A DNA stretch of 64,000 bases from Xestospongia bergquistia (lineage: Eukaryota > Porifera > Demospongiae > Haplosclerida > Petrosiidae): the NCBI GenBank assembly GCA_963965975.1, contig OZ014421.1, positions 2,469,001 to 2,533,000 of the forward strand, read 5' to 3'. The notes under the pieces are model-generated. The model ran no database searches. It worked only from the letters and a program-made list of their open reading frames with translations, and was not told where the DNA came from. A program made the translations under genes and the position numbers. Positions 21,770 to 34,100 of this stretch are shown piece after piece; positions within the stretch are counted from its first letter, which is position 1; every line of letters begins with the position of its first letter.

Positions 21770-22978
21770 ATGACTCACTGTCAAACAATACAGATTTTAG
21801 AAAGCTAATATAATTATGATAAGCAATTACATGCTTCTTTAATTGTCATTATAGGAGTCTACCTAAGTTATGTTAAGCACCTAAATTATAAAGATTTAGT
21901 CAAGCAATTTTTATACTTAAATTTAAACGGAATTAGAACTTAAAGCTTCATCTGTGTGCAGCAAAAAAGAAACATTCAACCAAGACTATCTCCTGAGAAT
22001 GTGATGTATGTTTAGCTATTAGTACAACAAATTGTTTGGCATATTGCAGAAAAATGTTGTTTGCATATACAATTTGGGCAGTTTTGTAATAAAAAAGAAA
22101 GAGTACTACTACTTTTTTCCTTGTAAATGATAGATAACGTTCACAAAAATACCTAAGTGGATGCAAGGTATTGAAAAAAGTACATGTAAGGCTATCCTGA
22201 GCCAATTAAATGGTCATATAAGATATCAGTGTAGGTCCCAGAAAGACAAATATAAGAAAGTATTCAATTCCAATGTCTCATCAAATATTTAGCTTTCATT
22301 GAATTGATATTAAAATGAGTTAAAGAATACACAATGATTAGGAAGGTCTCACTCTCCCACTGGATCTAGAGTTATTACTGTAAAGTACTCATTCAAAGTA
22401 CTAATGCACACATATGAATATGAATATTTGCATATTTAGGTTTTTATATGTATAATTTTACGATATGTTAAACATAATGTCATTGGAAAGTTTTCATTAT
22501 TATTACTAGGTTGAAATTTGTTTTTATACTATAATATATATGGATAATTATTGTCTGCAACAACATTAAAGGTAAGGATTCAGGTGTTTGACTATTGTGT
22601 GACAAAAGAAGCTTGAAAACTCGAGATGTAACCAAATCTCCAAGTTAAACTAAGCTCACTAACAATCTGAGAATCCGCTTTCCATGCAACTATAGACTAC
22701 TTGTAATTTACAGCTTGTTAAGATGTGATAAATTTGTTTTCGCTTTCTAAAGTTTCCAGTTTACGCTATCACCACCAAACATATAGGTATTGCTTGTGTT
22801 AAGTTCACATCGATATCAGTGGATAGAATATCGCGAAGGTACTGCGAGAGTGCATTTGTTTCTTATACACTATAGTCACGTGAGTTAAAGAGCTTGGTTT
22901 GAATCTCGGTTGGTGTAACGTTTTCGCGTTATATTCCTATATATTACACATATATCGCAGTTATTAACGCACAACTGT
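21770..22978. other. Gap without a recognised gene
   Basis: AT-rich sequence. A GC-richer patch at 22820-22930 includes GGTTTGAATCTC, reminiscent of a tRNA T-arm, but no tRNA fold can be built around it. Confidence 0.4.
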
Positions 22979-23193
22979 GCTAAAGTACTGCAGACACTTT
23001 TGCCCGGTAGAGTACATTGACTACATCAGGTACAGCTTTTCCTAGTACCTTCCTTACCCACGACAACTTTCCAAAGAAGAAGAAATAGTTACATAACAGA
23101 ACAGCATATTCTTGTTCGTCTTCTCTTAACATATTAAGAAATATCTCATAATATTCAAAAAACCATGTACTCCATTCGTGTATATAACGAACC
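22979..23193 (-). CDS. Unassigned terminal exon candidate
   Basis: A TTTATAG acceptor precedes a frame of 71 residues on the minus strand: MVRYIHEWSTWFFEYYEIFL, then REDEQEYAVLLCNYFFFFGK and LSWVRKVLGKAVPDVVNVLY, ending in a stop. It is rich in aromatic residues and looks like real protein. A second minus-strand candidate upstream (23412-23545) reads SLREVSFSKLLSMFGWQNEQ and SIPGVWPIDLIELIGS. The two may be exons of one gene. Family unknown. Confidence 0.35.
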
Positions 23194-23599
23194 ATCTATA
23201 AATCTATCCATCATCCAATAAACACATTTGATGTAGCGACATATCACAATTAATAAACTTGTTGTTAACGACTCTACATGTATGTAATTAGCAGTTGTGT
23301 AATAAGTGCACATGTATGTGTAGATTATTGTATATGTAATTAAGTTAGGTGTTAATGAGTATTACTTTGAGTATTAAGCTTTTGAAGCGCATCCTTTCCT
23401 TTAAGCTATATCTATGCTTTTTGTTCTTTCTGTTTGTGATCTTTGTACTTCCAATCAGTTCAATTAAATCTATTGGCCAAACACCAGGGATAGACTGCTC
23501 ATTTTGCCAACCAAACATACTGAGTAATTTTGAAAAGGAAACTTCTCTTAATGACTTCAACCATTTCTTCCTCTTTCTAAGAGGAGAGAGTCCTCAGTA

Positions 23600-25440
23600 C
23601 TGTTAAGCTAAAATTAAATACATACAGTAATTAGGTTATCAACTTCAGTTAGGTCAATGTATTGTTGTAGTTCCCCTAATACCTAATAGATGTTCAAAAT
23701 ACAAGAATGATAAACACAAATTACAGTAACAATATAATATACTGAACTGATAGTGACATTATTGTCAAATACAATAATGGGTTAAAATGAAACCCACTCA
23801 AGACTGTGTACGTAACATTGAGAATGTCATAAATAAGGAATCCAGCCACATCTTTACAAATCTTTGATTGACATGGAACCTCTTAGTCTCTGATCTTTAC
23901 AAAATATATAAATTTCAAGCCTACACATCTATCACTCTAAGTCTACAGTCACTTTATCACAGAGATGAATTTGAAGCTCATCTAATATTTTCTGTAGTGA
24001 AGCTAGACTGAAGTCTTTGTCTGGTGGACTGAATTATATTAGACAATGAAATGATCACTATAATATACAGTAAATACACAATGGTAAAATAATCTTCTGT
24101 TCCAAAGTGGGTCTGGTCCATAATCTGAATTGGTTCCATCTTTCTCTTTGGCAAATTTTACTTTAACAAAATATTGAACAAGAGAGAGAGAGATAAACAT
24201 AAATGTTGTTATGCCTCTAACTTATCTTCACCTTCTTACTGATCTTCTCTCTAGTCCTGACACCTCCATGTATCTTCTGCAATAGATATATTAACAGCAC
24301 ATACTACTCTTACTGTCACATGACAGAGGCTCTGTGATGAACTTTCCTCTTAGGCTTTACAGAATGACAAAGACCAATGAAGAGTTTTAACACTAAACAG
24401 GAAATATACAAAAAAAGTACTAGAAACTATGAGAAACATACATATTAGCATTAGTGATGGATACATAAAGTATGAAGTATAAAATGAATTCTTAGAAAAT
24501 AAATGTGACTACAGAGATTATAAATGATTCATTATGACATAATAGATGAAATAATAAAATAATGTCTTGTGAATAGAATGGATGAACAGACAATTATGAT
24601 GTATGTATTTATCTCTTACACAATATTTGGTATAAGTTTTTAATGTATCACATTCTCTAGAATTAGTTAAGATTGAGGATGAGTCTGTCTTCATTTGAGA
24701 ACCCACACTATGTATTGTCTAGTGACATTATATGTGTATAAAATGAAGCCTCGTTATAAAACATGTATAAGTCTGTCCCTGTATAGTGTGATAAAGAAAT
24801 TTTTTATATCATGATGATGTTGAATAAAGCTTACAAATCAAAGATACATCTACATGTAACTATTGACATATCTATTTTATATTTTAAACAGGAATAAAAC
24901 ACTACATATTATGAACAGAGGAGTTTAGTACAAGGTAGCTAAAGGTAATAAAAGCTAAGAAACCTCATTTTTTTTCTGGATGAATAAATGAAGTGTTAAC
25001 TGTGTACACTACATACTATTGAATGACAGATCAGTTAGTCTTATATATCAACAGTAATGTAGGATACATTGTCATCACAATCATTTACAAAAGTCACTTT
25101 CATAATATACTGATTATGTAACCTGTAATATTGATTAGTTGTAGTCAGTGACATACGTGGGTGGAGTTTGGGTGGCTAGTTAACATACCATTTCTTATCC
25201 TTTTGAAATTCCTATGGCAACATATGAAGACATCATTGACATCATTAACAGTAAGTGCAGAATATTATGAAAGTGGGACACCTACTTTATTAGCTCCAGT
25301 CACTTTTACAACTTTTAGAGATCTATTTTGATGATTTATGACTTGATCATAAGATAGTGGCATAATAAGATCACTTAACTGACTGACAACCACATCCATA
25401 TAACTTAGAAACAATCATGTGGAGTTATAGCAATAGAATG
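23600..25440. other. Gap, no gene recognised
   Basis: AT-rich with a short (GA)n at 24181-24193. The plus strand has a small first-exon-like string, MATYEDIIDIIN followed by GTAAGT at about 25213-25250. Nothing downstream supports it. Confidence 0.35.
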
Positions 25441-26348
25441 ACATGAAGATTTCAGACGGGGCTGTCCAATTTGACCTGATAGATAAACAAGAGATAGTAT
25501 AATATGAATACATCATAAGATGTTGTTGTTACTATTCTTATAAGGTAGATTTCAGTAGTCCCTTCATATGTTATTACTTGAGTTATAGCTCTAGTAACAT
25601 GTAATATCATGTATTATTATAATCACAGTTAGTATACAATCTAATGATCATGTGATAATTATAATTACAGCATTTCATTATATGGTGTGGATAAAGTCTT
25701 ATTAAAAATACTAGTAAATTTAAATTTGAGAAGTAATCATTTTTGAGAAAGCTCCAATGTTAAAAATGCAGATAATTATGTATTGTATATAATTATAGAA
25801 ATTTTTTATTGTGAGTGATAAACTCTGTCACGTTACATGTGGTATCAAAGAAAAAAATGTCAAAATACAATGTACAAAAACAATGAACATTTGTAGGAAA
25901 AACATTAGAACTAACAGATGCATAGAAACAGAGACACAAAGTATGTACTACAACCTTCACTCACATGGACAGCTATGACGTTTTTAATTCTATACATTGA
26001 TATCAATAGAACTAACTGAGCATTTTGATCTCGTGATAGGTATTTGTTGAATCTGAGCCTGTCTAGCAATTTGAATTTTTCTTCACTGTAAGAATTATAT
26101 AAATTAACAGATGACATCATAATCACATCATACTTGTTGATAATAATGTCATTCTCCACCATTACAAACAGCATTTTAATCTCAATACAACCACAGTAAT
26201 ATGAATTATGAGATACAGGATACTATCAGCTATGAAAAGAAATATGTTACAAAGTGAACACCAGATATTGAAATATTGCTTACATGTTTCTGAGAGTTAC
26301 ATCAAATCATATATAGTAAGGTACTACTAGAGCAGTTAATAATGTACA
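25440..26348 (-). pseudogene. Decayed copy C of the membrane-protein gene
   Basis: The stretch parallels copy A from about 230 to 1620 with internal deletions. The helix exon equivalent (about 26076-26170) reads ILYLIIHITVVVLRLKCCL, then a stop. Near 25490-25580 there are traces of the last exon. It lies immediately beyond the 3' end of copy B, so A/B/C-type blocks have been tandemly and dispersedly duplicated. Confidence 0.55.
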
Positions 26349-26400
26349 TATAATAATAAACAGACTTTAGAAGTTTGAGTTAGGACAGACTACTTTGTAA

Positions 26401-26487
26401 CCACACCCATTACGACAAACCATGCCTCTAAAACTTGGGTGTGTTCTTTGCATTTTTCACGGCTTTGCAATGGATGAGAAATCATTG
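26401..26487 (+). promoter_or_regulatory. Duplicated promoter module with six-codon first exon (upstream copy)
   Basis: The order is CCACACCCATTACGACA, CTCTAAAACTTGGGTGTG, then ATG GAT GAG AAA TCA TTG followed directly by GTGAGT (ATG at 26470, donor at 26488). This mirrors exon 1 of the ankyrin-ROC-COR gene 1.67 kb downstream (MDRRRL then GTGAGT, also 18 bases, phase 0). It could serve as an alternative first exon. It overlaps the 3' end of copy B on the other strand. The same module and start (ATG at 121, donor at 139) exist in copy A. Confidence 0.45.
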
Positions 26488-27895
26488 GTGAGTACTTATG
26501 AAGTTACGATATAGGTCCTCTGAAGATATATTAACAGCATAAGATGGACCTGTTGGGCGGGATTGCCTAGCTTGACCTGATGGATAAACAAGAGGAGATG
26601 TTCCTTGTAGTTGTATATTTGTGCTAGGTATGATATAGACTTGATGACTACCATTAGGTGCTCTTGTGACTATCCTTGTAAGGCGGGGTTCAGTAGTCCT
26701 TCCAGGTGCTCTTGCTTGAGCTGCAGCTCTCAAAACATGTAATATAATATATTATTATAATAAAATTAAGGCTATAATGAAATAGGTACATGTATATATA
26801 ACATTAATGAAAGTCTATATGTCTAGACATGATAGGGATATTATAAGTTCATCATGTCTTGAAATCAACCAAAAAAAGTTGGTATTAAAATTGAAATGAT
26901 TTAATTTAGTGTAACACTTAAACAACCATGTCCTTGTCAAGGATCCTTAATTACTATCAAAACAAATCAGTTAAAGAATTGTATTTGGTCTTTACAGGAT
27001 GATATACTTCAGGTGTGGTCTAACACAACAGCTGTAGTGAAGACCACACCTCTCACATTGTAATGATGCTTTAACTATAATTAAATAATACATTTTCTAG
27101 TGTTAGTTTCAATTATATATCTAAATCAACAACACTGAATGTATAGAAACTTGACTCACTTACAGTTACCACAGAAAAAGCTCACAAGTCATATAATAAA
27201 CATAAATTACTTTTAGGCCCACAGTATAATAGCTCTTTATGAAACAATAAAGTTCAAGTGAGCATGAAAGAAAACTTCAATCAAGTCTTATCAAGTCCAA
27301 TGATCATGTGATAATTATAATTATAATAATAAAATGGTGTGGACATGAAGACCTAATCAGAAATGGACAAGTAAGATTCAACTAACTTGAAAAGGAAGCA
27401 TTTTTAGGAAAATTCATGTCTTAAAAATGTAATTGCATTGTGTATTGTGTATGCAGTAATTTTTGGGAGTAATAAACTTTACTACATTGCTTGTGATTTT
27501 GTAATAGACAGACATAGGGATATAAAACAAGTACTGTAACCCTCCCTTACATGGACGACCATGTGGGTTAATAATTCTATACAGACACATAAGAGACAGA
27601 GAAATAAAGTACCGTAACCATCACCAACATAGACAGCTGTGAGAGTAATTTATTCTATACATTAATACCAATAGTACTAACCGAGCATTTTGAGCTCTTG
27701 TAATTGCTATCTGACGAATTTGAGCCTGTCTAGCAAGTTGAGCTTGTCTTCTCTGTAAGGATTATATAAATTAACAGATGATATTATTATGACATCATAC
27801 TTGTTGATAATAATGTATTCTCCACCATAACAAACAGCATTTTAAGCCCAAGACGACCACAGCAATAGCAATTATGAAGTATAGGAAACTATCCA
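26482..27895 (-). CDS. Single-pass membrane protein with basic tail (copy B, intact, 5' end not found)
   Basis: Three exons join in phase on the minus strand: 27801-27895, 27682-27752 and 26482-26728. The first encodes DSFLYFIIAIAVVVLGLKCC, LLWWRIHYYQQ, which is one membrane helix followed by a Cys/Trp/Arg boundary. The second is a repetitive Arg/Gln/Ala stretch (RRQAQLARQAQIRQIAITRA). The third is a tail of about 80 residues with RAPGRTTEPRLTRIVTRAP and SSEDLYRNFISTHQ, then TGA. The positive charge after the helix suggests the tail is cytosolic. Upstream lie only about 180 bp before the promoter shared with the ankyrin gene. Any ectodomain or signal peptide must be very short or was missed. 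Copies A and C are broken; B has no defect. Family not recognised. Confidence 0.55.
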
Positions 27896-28077
27896 CTGGG
27901 CATGTTATAAAGTGAATACCAAATATTGATATATTACTTACACATTATTGAGAGTTTCTTTAAATCATAGATAGTAAGATACTACTACAGCAGTTAATAG
28001 TGTACGTATAATAATGAAGATAGTTCTGAGTTAGGAGATTTTGCTTTACGACACGATCAGCAGATATCATTAACTAA

Positions 28078-28137
28078 CCACACCCATTACGTCATAAGTG
28101 CGTCTCTAGAACTTGGGTGTGGCTCTTTGCTTTTGCA
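28078..28137. promoter_or_regulatory. Short divergent promoter of the ankyrin-ROC-COR gene
   Basis: Near-inverted boxes CCACACCCA (28078-28086) and TGGGTGTGG (28114-28122) flank TTACGTCA (28087-28094), a sequence that resembles an ATF/CREB site. The start codon follows 15 bases after the second box. On the other side lies the membrane-protein copy B, transcribed away. Three further copies of the module exist in the window. The binding role is inference from motif likeness. Confidence 0.5.
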
Positions 28138-31100
28138 ATGGATCGAAGGAGATTGGTGAGTAAAAAAAAGGAAGAATTTGTTCAGTACACTTAATACGAT
28201 TAATTAGTTTTGACTATTCCACTCAGTAATCCCGCCATATTCAATATATTCCCTCTATCTAAACAAAGCATGACCTGGTGGATTACTTTATGTTATCTGA
28301 TCTAATATAAGTAACGTATGTACTTGACCCTATAGTTTGTATATAGGTCATGTCCATATACTTAGTACAATGTACTATATTAGTAGTTACTGTACTCTTG
28401 TTATAGTATGTCTTCTATAATATTATGTCTACTGTATTATAAACTATGTTGTATATGATCTTGTTTATGTGTAATATTACATTTATTAACTTTAATATCT
28501 TTGTTAGGATAACTTACTGATTAAATCTGCTGAAAGAGGACAACTAAATGAAGTGAAAGAAGCTTTACAACAAGGAGCAAATGTCAATGCTCAAGATAGG
28601 GTATGTAAGTATGTGGCAATATAGTACTATTCAGAGATGATATTGTCTTATAATAAGAATTCTTGTCATTATCAAATCATCATAATTATTTACATATATG
28701 ATATGTAAGTGTTATAGTTATTATAATAATAATCACAATATATCCTTTAAATCAACCTAGTATAAATTAATGTGTGTGTGTTACAAAGTCTTTATTAAAG
28801 TTTAATCATGTAATTAAAACATTTCATATATAACATTTGAGATATGTCAATGAATGGATACATAAAGAGTTTACTCTGTTGCTGAGGGGTGTGGCTTTGT
28901 ATTTTATAATCATGTGTAATTTGTAGATTTGTTCTCTTGATTAGATGTGGTGTGCAAAATGTGCTTAAATGCTCACTCATTTTTTGTAATTAATGGGGTG
29001 TGGTCAATTCTTTCATTAATGATCCTTCACATTGTATTAGAGCCATTTTAGAAACTGATAGTTGAGTTTTAGGTTGTTTTATAAAAAAAATTAAGAAAAC
29101 ATTTTGCAATGATAATTTAGTCAATATAGTAATAACATGATTTATGAACATTTGAAGTTACCATGTAAGAACCTGTAGCTTCACAATGGAATGTGTAACT
29201 GTCAATCAATATACAAACAGCTAAATGACTGTATGACCATATTTGTAAGCTTAATGACTTGTGAAATTATGAATATGATTAACTCGGTATAAATATAATT
29301 ACATATATAGTAATTGACAATAGGTGTGTTTGATCAACATTGTCTTACATAGTTGTGTGTTCCTTCCTCCTTTGTATGTTTATTGGTTCATGGACCAGAT
29401 CATATATATTTATTGTTCACTGTGTGTACAGTCTATTTGTTGTCACTTCATATTATTTAGTTAATAATATGATAACATTACTTAATGAGATAATAATTAA
29501 ATATGTGATGTCATATTTTACATGTACATGTATAATTATTATATTACATATTAATATTATATCACTTATCATTATAGTCATATACATGTAAGTACACATG
29601 TATCAGTGTATGTGTGTATATAATGATTGTACTATTAATATAATTATTGATGAATAATTATACTATTACTATTATCATTATATGTAGGACAAATGGACTA
29701 GTATATTCTGGGCCTCATTTCGTGGACACACAGATATTGTTCAATATCTGTTAGAAGAAGGAAAAGCAGATCCTAATGTACCTACTGCAGTAAGTGTATA
29801 TTGGTATACAGTGTAAACTCACTATATATTAGACACCTTACAACCTTGTGTTCATAGTATGAAAGTGTTTCTTTAACACTTTGCTAATGAAATTGTACAT
29901 GTGTGTTATTGTAACATAATAAAATTAAGTTAGTGATCACGAAACAGCTTCCAAGTGAAAGTTTGTGTAGCCTTCTAATGCTAGATTAGGCAAGTTAATT
30001 CTATACTAAGTTCAATGAAGTTGTCTCTGTTGCAAACTGTTTTGTGTGACATCATTAGCTTTGAAAATTATAATGAGGTCTCCTTTACATAATATTTATC
30101 AGTTACAATATTAGATTTCCAGGTTGTATGACTATGACATGTACTAAAAACTGTCATAAAGTCCTACTTAGGATAATTCAAATGTTACAGTATGTACTTT
30201 CCATAAACTTTAACATTTTCTTTATTTTTTCATCTTTCATATTAACTACTGTGTGTTTGTATTTTCAGTCTTCATAAGAAATATACCAGGTTTTATTTTG
30301 GTTGTAGATTTGCAACCATCCTCGTTAATGGCTATCCACAAAATATATTAAATATGTAACCTTTTCAGTAAAGTATTAATTCACAGTCTTTTTTAATCCT
30401 TTAACTGTTTAGAGCTTAGATTAATTCAGTAGAACACTTGTATTTCTGTTTAACCCAGGAGGGAAAAAATTAAATGTAATCATGCCCATGGGTGGCTACA
30501 TTTGCAATAATGGTTAATGCTGTAAACATCTGTTATAGCCATTATGTGATGCTTACAAGTAAGTAATTTGTGTGACAGGGTTCTCATCTTTTACTGTGTG
30601 TTTATATTTTGATCATTCATAATAAATATAACACAATATATAATAGGTGACAAATGTTGAGACTGCAATGGAAAGAGAGAAATTATGTTTACGTGTATTT
30701 CTAGCTAATAATCAATCTATTCAACTCATATGACTAAACAGCAAAGATGTTTTCATGTAAATTACATATTGTTACGTAATGAACATGAAAAATTATCATA
30801 TAATCTTAACCACAAGTTAGTTAAAAAATAACTAAACACTCAACAGATCTTGATAACTGAATATATCACCTTTCAAATATCCTTTTAGGTCACATAAAAA
30901 ATACTATAAAGTAACTTTTTGCCTTCAAAACATAACACATATGACCTAAATAATCAGAAAGTTCCAATTGTCTTGTTGACCAAAAAATTTGAACTGACAG
31001 TAAATTCCCACACAATTAATTAGGCAATTAAAGGGTTAAGAGGGAATGGTAATGATTATTACTTTATTTTTCTCTCTACCTTTACTTTGTATGTGATACA

Positions 31101-34100
31101 ATCTATATCTATTGTGTAATTTTTATTACTAGTTAGTAACTCATATTATTCATTGATATATAAACACAATACATAACTACTATATTTCCAATACACAATA
31201 TATATAGACTTAGTCTCATATCCATTCATTCATGAAAGAAAAGAATGCCTGTTTGTGCATGCGTTTAATTATTCAAATATATTGACATCATAATTACAAC
31301 ATTTTAAAGAACATAACGGATCAATAGGCTGGGTTTATATTGATTACATTTTATCACTACATGAGTTCTCTCATTCCTGGTGGATCACAAACTATCTCTT
31401 GTTGTCCAGTTTGTCATGTGTGCAGAGATTTATTGCAAGTAAGGAGTGTTATACTTGTTCAGTAAAATTGGGATCCTAAATGATTAGGCTTCTTGTATAA
31501 CTGGTTGATCCATCATTAGAACTAAAAAATGATTTATTATCAAGACAGAATAGCTCTTCTTAGTGCCAACATGACCAAGATCGTGACACATCACGAATGA
31601 TTGGACTTGGAAATGCAATATCTTTCTAAAACCACTTGGTGACCACACTAAGACATCTTTTTTGTCATATACAGGTCAAAGAACAAAAGTGGTCTTTTTA
31701 AGAGATAGATTTAGTTTTCTTAGCTGCTATAGATTGTAAAGTAGAATAGCAGATAAGTTATTATCTGCACTACAGGTAGCTATTTTTGATAATACTTTCC
31801 AATAAATCTGTAGAAATAAACACATCTACACGGGCAGTAGTAACCATGTATTCTTTTATAGACTATGTAGTATGTGATATTATAGATATAACGATATATC
31901 TGTTCCATGTTGAGACATACTATCTAACCACACCCCCTATATTACATAAAATGTATGTTATCTTGTCTATAGTATATTACATGATATAGTTAACCTTACT
32001 ATGTAATAAACAGATCAGTACTACATTGTATATATCATATAACCTTTTATGATTATAACACGTTAGTGAATATAAACATTAGAATAATACTATTTGAATA
32101 GAAGCAGATTTTTAAATAAGTACACAGTTATCACAGTACTAATACACTGTGTGTCTATAGACAGACAGTTAAAGTCAAATTAGATTACTATAATTAGCTT
32201 AGATAAAATTTAGTACAAAAGATCTTTTTGATCACTTACATATACAATAGAAAATATACATAACTATGAGGTAATGAAGGATAGAAGGTCAACAGTGAAC
32301 ACATGACAGACAATACTTAATGTACTTTAGATGTCAATGGTTTTACTGAGTTTAGTACTATCAATAGAAAGTTAGAATAATAATATTGTGATGATGTTAT
32401 TTAGAATTGACTATAATATTATGTATGTGTTGAGTTACATCAATGGACTATTTTCAGTGACTTCACTGTTGTGCTTTCATGTTTATTAGTGAGTGTGTCA
32501 TATCATCCACACAAGCTATATTAATTCTGTGTCATATTACTGTCATGTGTAATCATTGTTTTATAGTAGATCAATTCTAGTACAAGTTTAGAATAATAAA
32601 GCTTTATGAGAAATAGTAAGAATTTTCGTTACTTTCTATTTTCAGTTTATTAGTGTTTATATAAGATAAGATAAATACCTCACTTAGAGGTAAGCAATGT
32701 GATTCATTATTGAAATTGAATTGGAAGTTTATTATTTTAACTACTGATACACACAACAATCAATGAATATTATTACTGTTATCACAAATGTTTTTATTTG
32801 GATATGATTTATATAATAATGTATGTTATTAGTTATTTTTTCCGCCTAGCATACTGCATGTGTTGGTAGTGCTAATATTGTTTTGGACAACATATTGTAT
32901 ACATATATTATATTGGTATGTCTATTTCATAATTACTTTTTACAGCTTTAGAGTGAAAGAAATGAAATTAATCCACATACACAACTACTAATGTACATAG
33001 CAACCAATAAATATCATTACTTTTACAGTGAGCACTATCATTTGAGTGTGAAACTTTTAAGTTCTGTAATTAAAGAAAACATAGTACTCGAAAATCTTTG
33101 TTGTAATAATAATCCAGTCCATTTCATCATCAATAGTGTCTTCAAAGAGTGTTAGAATATATTATGAAGTAACATTTTGTTTTTGTTTGTCATTAGTGTT
33201 GCATTGTATATGCTGATAACCAGTAATTTACAATATTTGAATTGTTCTACTAATACAATAATAAATTAAGGATAAGGTCAAGATAAAAGTGTCACTCTCA
33301 CTTTATTAAACAACCAGTATTGTTGATCAATACTAATTAATGAGCATTAGTTATTATTTGTATATTGTGTAATAGAAACATTATTATCACAGTTTTTATG
33401 ACATTATAAAATGACCACATGACAATTAGAGCTCATATAATGACAGTAGTCTCATTACATATGACATAACCTGGTAACTCATTACTGATTGGAGGGAATT
33501 GAAATCATTTACTGTTCCCATTATGAGTGATTAATGTATATACCTGGCAAAAATACAAATTCAACTATTCTAGAATACTTTCTACAATTCTTTGCACTTA
33601 TCGAAGCTATCATATAACACTGTTTGCTGACTTTTCTATTAATACTGTGTCTTTAAAGTACCTTTAAGGGAAAAGCTTTTCTAGTATATTGTGATGGTTG
33701 ATTAGTGATAGTGTATGTAAATTAATAATGAAATATAAGAAGTCCACAATATTCACTGAACATTGAGACAAAGAATGGAAAGTTTCTTTAGCTTTTATGA
33801 AATGATCATACCTTTTCCAAACAGAAATTACATCATATTATATATAATCATTAAATTCTATGAAAATGAAAATACCCAGTCTTTATTTGACCAGTATATT
33901 AAGTACATGTACATGTTATATACATGTACATAATGTTTAAGATGATAACATGTAATTAAATGTCCTCACTTAATGTGTATCTATAATTACATATTTTTCT
34001 TATTAATTGCAGTTCGGAGATACTCCACTAATAATAGCAGCAGCTAAAGGCCACTTAGATGTTGTTGCCATGTTAATTAAACATGGTATCAATACCCACC

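Noticed and set aside
22880-22920. Possible tRNA (GGTTTGAATCTC looks like a T-arm)
   Set aside because: No acceptor stem, D-arm or anticodon arm could be paired around it at the required spacing.
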